A stretch of 9,551 nucleotides of DNA, from contig JAEVZE010000278.1 of the NCBI GenBank assembly GCA_023392395.1, positions 1-9,551 on the forward strand, read 5' to 3'. This document shows, piece by piece, positions 5,423-9,551 of the stretch. The DNA is from Bacillota bacterium (lineage in GTDB: Bacteria; Bacillota; Clostridia; Christensenellales; Aristaeellaceae). The translations under genes were made by a program, and so were the position numbers. Position 1 is the stretch's first letter. The number at the start of each line of letters is the position of its first letter. The notes beneath the pieces were generated by a model. That model did not search any database, was not told where the DNA came from, and saw only the letters and a program-made list of their open reading frames with translations.

Positions 5423-6880
5423 CTAGAGCGTCACGCCATTTTTGAAGATCGCGATCTGTCGCTCGTCGTGTACTTCGTTCAATGAAGGCGCTCCGGACGC
5501 CACATCCAGCACCAGCCTGAGGAGCCTTTTCGCCTCCCGCTCCAGCGCCGCACCCTCCGCCAGCGGGCTTGCGTCAAAGTCGATCCAGTTTTTCTTGCGC
5601 AAGGCCAGAGATGCGTTGGTGGCGATCTTGACCGTCGGGACCGGGGCGCCCAGCGGCGTACCCCGCCCGGTGGTGAACAGGATCAGCTGCGCGCCCGCGG
5701 CCGTCAGCGCCGTTGCGGCGGCGAGGTCGTTGCCCGGCGCGTTCACCAGCGTCAGACCGCGTTTACGCCGCGCCTCGGCGTAGCCCAGCACATCCGAGAC
5801 CGGACCGCATCCGCCCTTCTGGGTGCAGCCCAGGCTCTTTTCCTCGAGCGTCGTGATGCCCCCCGCCACGTTGCCGGGGGATGGGTTTTCGTAGACCGGC
5901 TGGCCATAGGACTCGAAGTACCGCTTAAAGCCGTTGATCATTTCCACCGTGTCCTGAAACAGCGCTTCACTCTCGCAGCGGTCCATGAGGATCGTCTCCG
6001 CGCCGAACATCTCCGGGACTTCCGTGAGCAGCGCCGATCCGCCCGCCGCGCACACGCCGTCGGACAACGCGCCCAGAAGCGGATTGGCCGTGATGCCCGA
6101 AAGTCCGTCGGAACCGCCGCACTTGAGGCCGATCACAAGCTTTAAGAGGTCCTGCTCTGTCCGCGTGTCCTCCCGCATGACCCGCGCGATCTTCCGGATC
6201 AGCCGAAGCCCCTCTTCCACCTCATCTTCCACGTCCTGCGCGTTCAGAAAGCGCACGCGGTTTTCGTCCACTTCCCCCAATACCTCCCGGAAGGCGGCGA
6301 TGTGGTTGTTTTCGCAGCCCAGGCCCAGCACCAGCACGCCGCCCGCGTTGGGGTGGCGCGCCAAGCGAGCCAGCACCTTCTGGGTATTTTGGTGGTCCTC
6401 CCCCAACTGGCTGCAGCCGTAGGGGTGCGGAAAGGCGTATACGCTTACTCCGAACGCGCCGTCCGCCTTCCTTGCAAGCACTTCGGCGATGCCGTTCACG
6501 CAGCCCACCGTCGGCAAAATCCAGAGTTCATTCCGGATGCCCACCGCGCCATCCGCGCGCGCGTAGCCCATAAAGGTTCCGGAGAAGGGGTTCCTCTCCG
6601 GGCACTCACCCCGATGCCAGGCGTACTCCAGCACGGAATCCAGGTTCGTCTTCAGATTGTGCGTGTGCACCCACGCGCCCTTTGCGATGTCCCGGCTCGC
6701 GTGGCCGATGGGCATGCCGTACTTCAAAACATTCTCGCCCTGCGCGATGTCCCTTAGCGCCATCTTGTGCCCGGCGGGGATGTCCTCCACCGCCGTGATG
6801 CCCAGCGCCGTTTCTCCCCGGACGACCGGCTCTATGGCCACCGCCACGTCGTCGGACGGGTGAATTTGGATCAGGCGCAT
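5423..6880 (-). CDS. uxaA: Altronate dehydratase
   Basis: UxaA removes water from D-altronate to give 2-keto-3-deoxy-D-gluconate, the third step of galacturonate breakdown, in the cytoplasm. The 485 residues match the full-length single-chain form (about 495 in E. coli). An N-terminal SAF-like domain (about 1-80) contains VHTHN (71-75), and the catalytic part carries GLKCGGSDGLSGITANP (251-267) and NPSPGNVAGGITTLEEKSLG (332-351), with several Cys (127, 156, 189, 254, 352, 358) that could serve metal binding; the family is metal (Fe/Mn) dependent. The start at 6880 is fixed by GGAGGG (6888-6893) 7 bases upstream, directly after the uxaC stop. It is the last gene of the uxaB-uxaC-uxaA operon and ends in TAG at 5423-5425. 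Nothing appears truncated. Confidence 0.96.
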   Translation of the reverse strand: MRLIQIHPSDDVAVAIEPVVRGETALGITAVEDIPAGHKMALRDIAQGENVLKYGMPIGHASRDIAKGAWVHTHNLKTNLDSVLEYAWHRGECPERNPFSGTFMGYARADGAVGIRNELWILPTVGCVNGIAEVLARKADGAFGVSVYAFPHPYGCSQLGEDHQNTQKVLARLARHPNAGGVLVLGLGCENNHIAAFREVLGEVDENRVRFLNAQDVEDEVEEGLRLIRKIARVMREDTRTEQDLLKLVIGLKCGGSDGLSGITANPLLGALSDGVCAAGGSALLTEVPEMFGAETILMDRCESEALFQDTVEMINGFKRYFESYGQPVYENPSPGNVAGGITTLEEKSLGCTQKGGCGPVSDVLGYAEARRKRGLTLVNAPGNDLAAATALTAAGAQLILFTTGRGTPLGAPVPTVKIATNASLALRKKNWIDFDASPLAEGAALEREAKRLLRLVLDVASGAPSLNEVHDERQIAIFKNGVTL

Positions 6881-6893
6881 CTTTACGCCCTCC

Positions 6894-8294
6894 TTACAGG
6901 TCCACGCCGAAGTATTCCCGGGCGTTTTCGTAGCAGATGCCCTTTACAATGCGCTGAAGCGCCCCATCGTCCGCCGGGTATTCGCCGTTTTCCACCCAAG
7001 AGCCAAGAAGATTGCACAGGATGCGGCGGAAGTATTCGTGACGCGGGTAGCTGACAAAGGAGCGGGAGTCCGTCAGCATGCCGACGAACCGGCCCAGAAG
7101 CCCCACGCCCGCCAGCGCCTTCAGCTGCTCCAACATGCCTTCTTTCTGATCGCAGAACCACCAGGCGCTGCCGAACTGAATCCTGCCGGGTGTTCCGCCC
7201 TGAAAGCATCCCGTGACCGCCGCCAGCGCGCAATTGGCCGCCGGGTTCAGCGTGTACAGGATGGTCTTGGGCAGCGCGCCCCGTTTTTCCTGCGCATCGA
7301 GGAGGCGTGCAAGTTTGCCGGCGAAGGGCGCGTCCTGAATGGCGTCAAAGCCGGTATCCGGGCCGAATCTTTCGAACATGCGGCTGCTAACGTCTCGCAT
7401 CGCGCCGATGTGATACTGCTGCGCCCAGCCGCGCGCGGAGTACAGGCCGCCCAGCACCACCAGGATCGCCGTCCGGTAGTGTTCCAATTGTTCCGGGTTC
7501 ACCGGTTCCCCGCGCAGCCCCGCGGAGAGCGCGGCGTCCGCCTTCGCCCAGTCAAGCTCCGCGAAGGGCACAGTGTCCAGCGCGTGGTCGGACAGGCGGC
7601 AGCCCGCCTGATGGAAATAGTCGATGCGCTTCTCCAGCGCCGCGATCACGTCCTGCGCGCGGGCGATCCGGACGCCCGAAACCTCTGAAAGCCGCTCGAT
7701 GTATCCCCTGAAGCCCGCCCGCTCCGCGTTCAACGCCTTGTCCGGCCGGAAAGCGGGCAGCACCTTCACCGAAAAGGATTCGTCCCGCGCGATCAAACGG
7801 TGGTGTTCCAGGGAATCTGCCGGGTCGTCGGTGGTGCAAAGCATCTTCACATGGAATCTCTCGATCAGCCGCCGCGCGCGGAAGTCATCCGAGGAGAGCA
7901 TTTCGTTTGCCCGGTCCCAGATGCCTTGCGCGGTCTCTTCATTCAGCACGTCCGCGATGCCGAACACACGCCTAAGTTCCAGGTGCGTCCAGTGGTACAG
8001 CGGGTTTCCGATCAAAAGAGGCATGGTCCTGGCGTAGGCCATGAACCGGTCGAAGTCGCCGGAGGTACGGATGAACTCGTTGTCGTAGCCTGCGGCGCTC
8101 ATCGCGCGCCACTTGTAGTGATCGCCGCCCAAGAGAAGGTGGCCGAGGTTTCGAAAGCGGATGTTCTCCGCGATCTCCGCGGGCGAAAGGTGGCAGTGGT
8201 AGTCGATGATGGGCATCTGTTCCGCGACATCATGGTACAACCGCCGCGCGGTAGGCGTCGCAAGCAGGAAATCCTCGTCCAGGAACGGCTTCAT
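6894..8294 (-). CDS. uxaC: Uronate (glucuronate/galacturonate) isomerase
   Basis: UxaC interconverts D-galacturonate and D-tagaturonate, and D-glucuronate and D-fructuronate, the entry step of hexuronate catabolism. The 466 residues are the normal length for this divergent member of the amidohydrolase superfamily. The N terminus MKPFLDEDFLL and the metal-binding HxH in DYHCHLSP (His33, His35) are typical, as is the C-terminal signature MLTDSRSFVSYPRHEYFRR (about 406-424). The ATG at 8294 overlaps the uxaB stop as ATGA (8291-8294), with GGAGG (8302-8306) 7 bases upstream inside uxaB, so translation is probably coupled. UxaC supplies the tagaturonate reduced by UxaB. Since it also accepts glucuronate, uxuAB elsewhere could use its fructuronate product. 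Confidence 0.97.
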   Translation of the reverse strand: MKPFLDEDFLLATPTARRLYHDVAEQMPIIDYHCHLSPAEIAENIRFRNLGHLLLGGDHYKWRAMSAAGYDNEFIRTSGDFDRFMAYARTMPLLIGNPLYHWTHLELRRVFGIADVLNEETAQGIWDRANEMLSSDDFRARRLIERFHVKMLCTTDDPADSLEHHRLIARDESFSVKVLPAFRPDKALNAERAGFRGYIERLSEVSGVRIARAQDVIAALEKRIDYFHQAGCRLSDHALDTVPFAELDWAKADAALSAGLRGEPVNPEQLEHYRTAILVVLGGLYSARGWAQQYHIGAMRDVSSRMFERFGPDTGFDAIQDAPFAGKLARLLDAQEKRGALPKTILYTLNPAANCALAAVTGCFQGGTPGRIQFGSAWWFCDQKEGMLEQLKALAGVGLLGRFVGMLTDSRSFVSYPRHEYFRRILCNLLGSWVENGEYPADDGALQRIVKGICYENAREYFGVDL

Positions 8295-9551
8295 GCGCCC
8301 GCCTCCCCCGCCGCGCCCAAATGCGCCTCAACCGCGCCAGTCAGATGGGAGATGTCCTGTCCCCAGAGCGATTCGTCCGCAAGGATCTCCCGGACGGTCG
8401 CGCGCCGCATCGCCTGGATCACCCGCGCCTCGTCCTGCACGTCCATCTTCCGGTACATCTCGATCAGCTTCGCAAGCGAAATCATGAGGTTTTCCGGAAG
8501 TTTGCCGAAGCGGCGCTCGTATTCCAGAATGGACGGAAGCAGCCGGAGGCGGAATTTCGCGGCGGAGTAAAGTGAGATGGCGCGCCACTCGTGGCGGATG
8601 TAGGGGTTGGCAAAGCGCTTCAGTACGTCCTCTGCGAAGCCGATCAAATCCTCCCGGGGCAGGTCCAGCGTGGGGATGATCTCGTCAAACACGGTCTTTC
8701 GCCAAAAAGCGTAAAACGCGGGGTCGGCGATCGCCTCGCCAACGGTCTGAATGCCGGAGAGCATCGCCCTCGAGACGGTGGCGGTGTGCGCGCCGTTCAG
8801 GATGCGCACTTTCCGCGTGTGATAGGGCGTCACGTCGTCCACCCACAAAACGTTAAGACCCAGCTTGTGCAAGGGCAGTTCGTCCGCATACCGGGCGCCA
8901 CCCTCGATGACCCACAGGTGGAAGAATTCGCTGGCGTTGACCAACTCGTCCTCATAACCCAGGTCAATTTGCTCCCCTTGCGGGAGGCCCGTGACAATCC
9001 GGTCGACCAGTGTGTTGCAGAAGCAGTTTCCTTCCTCAACGAAGCGCGAAAAACCATCCTCCAGCGCCCATTCCCGCGCATATTGAAGCACGAGGCGCTT
9101 GAGGCTATCGCCGTTTTTTTCGTTCAACTCACAGGGCAGCAGCACGAAGCCGGGCAGGCCCAATTGGAAGCGCCGGTACATAAGCGCCGTCAGCTTCGCC
9201 GGGAAAGATCTGGGCGGTCGGTCGGAAAGCCGGTCGTCCGCCTCGTAGCGGATGCCCGCCTCGGTGGTGTTGGAGACGATGAAGCGGAAGTCCGGGTTTT
9301 CGGCCAGCTTCAGGAAGCCCTCATAGTCCTCATACACCTTGATGCAGCGGGAGATCACGTCGATGGGCGTGATCTCGATCCCCTCCACGCCGCGGGCGAT
9401 GTGGGTGTACTGCCCGTTCTGGCGCGTCAGGGCATCGCTCACGCCCTGCTGCGTGGACTGCACGACGACCACGGAGCCATCGTACACCCCCGCGTCGTTC
9501 GCCTTTTGCAGCATCCAGTCGAAGAAGCCGCGCAAAAACCGGCCTCCTCCG
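8291..9551 (-). CDS. uxaB: Tagaturonate reductase (altronate oxidoreductase), N terminus outside window
   Basis: UxaB reduces D-tagaturonate to D-altronate with NADH. It belongs to the polyol-specific long-chain (mannitol) dehydrogenase family. The visible 420 codons start with GGGRFLRGFFDWM, equivalent to the GEGNFLRAF nucleotide-binding stretch near residue 21 of E. coli UxaB (483 residues), so only about 20 codons are missing. A TTG at 9535 falls inside this motif and is not the start. The catalytic signature K-x4-N-x2-H is intact in RKVRILNGAHT (Lys codon 8810-8812, Asn 8795-8797, His 8786-8788). Other family stretches are FVSNTTEAGI-like (here FIVSNTTEAGI), LLPCELNEKNGD, CNTLVDRIVTG and PVLDLPRDE-like (TLDLPRED). 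It is the first visible gene of the operon and overlaps uxaC by 4 bp. The C terminus is slightly shorter than that of the E. coli protein and rich in Ala/Gly. Confidence 0.96.
   Translation of the reverse strand, partial: GGGRFLRGFFDWMLQKANDAGVYDGSVVVVQSTQQGVSDALTRQNGQYTHIARGVEGIEITPIDVISRCIKVYEDYEGFLKLAENPDFRFIVSNTTEAGIRYEADDRLSDRPPRSFPAKLTALMYRRFQLGLPGFVLLPCELNEKNGDSLKRLVLQYAREWALEDGFSRFVEEGNCFCNTLVDRIVTGLPQGEQIDLGYEDELVNASEFFHLWVIEGGARYADELPLHKLGLNVLWVDDVTPYHTRKVRILNGAHTATVSRAMLSGIQTVGEAIADPAFYAFWRKTVFDEIIPTLDLPREDLIGFAEDVLKRFANPYIRHEWRAISLYSAAKFRLRLLPSILEYERRFGKLPENLMISLAKLIEMYRKMDVQDEARVIQAMRRATVREILADESLWGQDISHLTGAVEAHLGAAGEAGA

Noticed and set aside
5154..5445. Plus-strand short frames through the uxaA-hydrolase gap
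   Set aside because: They run through inverted repeats and a promoter on the other strand, with no protein-like composition.
9533..9535. TTG as the start of uxaB
   Set aside because: The conserved nucleotide-binding motif GGGRFLRGF continues upstream of it to the window edge.

Overview
The window looks like chromosomal DNA from a fairly GC-rich member of the Bacillota, probably an uncultured gut Clostridia. The reasons are strong GGAGG-type ribosome binding sites, tightly packed genes almost all on the minus strand, the type of hexuronate operon, and the esterase / acyltransferase / zinc-ribbon membrane protein neighbourhood. This placement is inference; there is no rRNA or other phylogenetic marker gene here.

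Reading the minus strand 5' to 3' (right to left), the window opens with a hexuronate catabolic operon: tagaturonate reductase uxaB (runs off the right edge), uronate isomerase uxaC (4-bp ATGA overlap) and altronate dehydratase uxaA (13-bp gap carrying its own GGAGGG). Together they convert galacturonate, as from pectin, to tagaturonate, altronate and 2-keto-3-deoxygluconate. UxaC could also isomerise glucuronate, but the uxuA/uxuB branch, KDG kinase/aldolase, transporter and regulator are not in view.

After a structured gap of about 270 bp (5154-5422) comes a second group: an HSL-family alpha/beta-hydrolase with a well-formed promoter framed by a 10-bp inverted repeat, then an acyltransferase of the condensation / alcohol-acetyltransferase fold whose start lies 41 bp inside the hydrolase gene, then a 249-bp gap holding five successive hairpins, then a zinc-ribbon protein with about six membrane segments. 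These three genes may form one functional module acting on an acyl ester; the substrate cannot be read from the sequence.

Two adjacent hairpins end this group. A DEAD-box RNA helicase of RhlE type follows with its own extended -10 promoter; its C-terminal tail contains three 22-residue repeats (66-bp tandem DNA repeats). At the left edge, convergent on the plus strand, is the 3' end of a gene for a small secreted Asn/Asp/His-rich protein. A nested inverted repeat separates it from the helicase gene.

The enzymes are ordinary. The least explained parts are the intergenic structures at 207-273, 1960-2009, 2755-2953, 5163-5206 and 5280-5412, the three-gene ester module, and the secreted Asn/His-rich protein. 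No tRNA, rRNA, CRISPR array, transposase or phage gene was seen.
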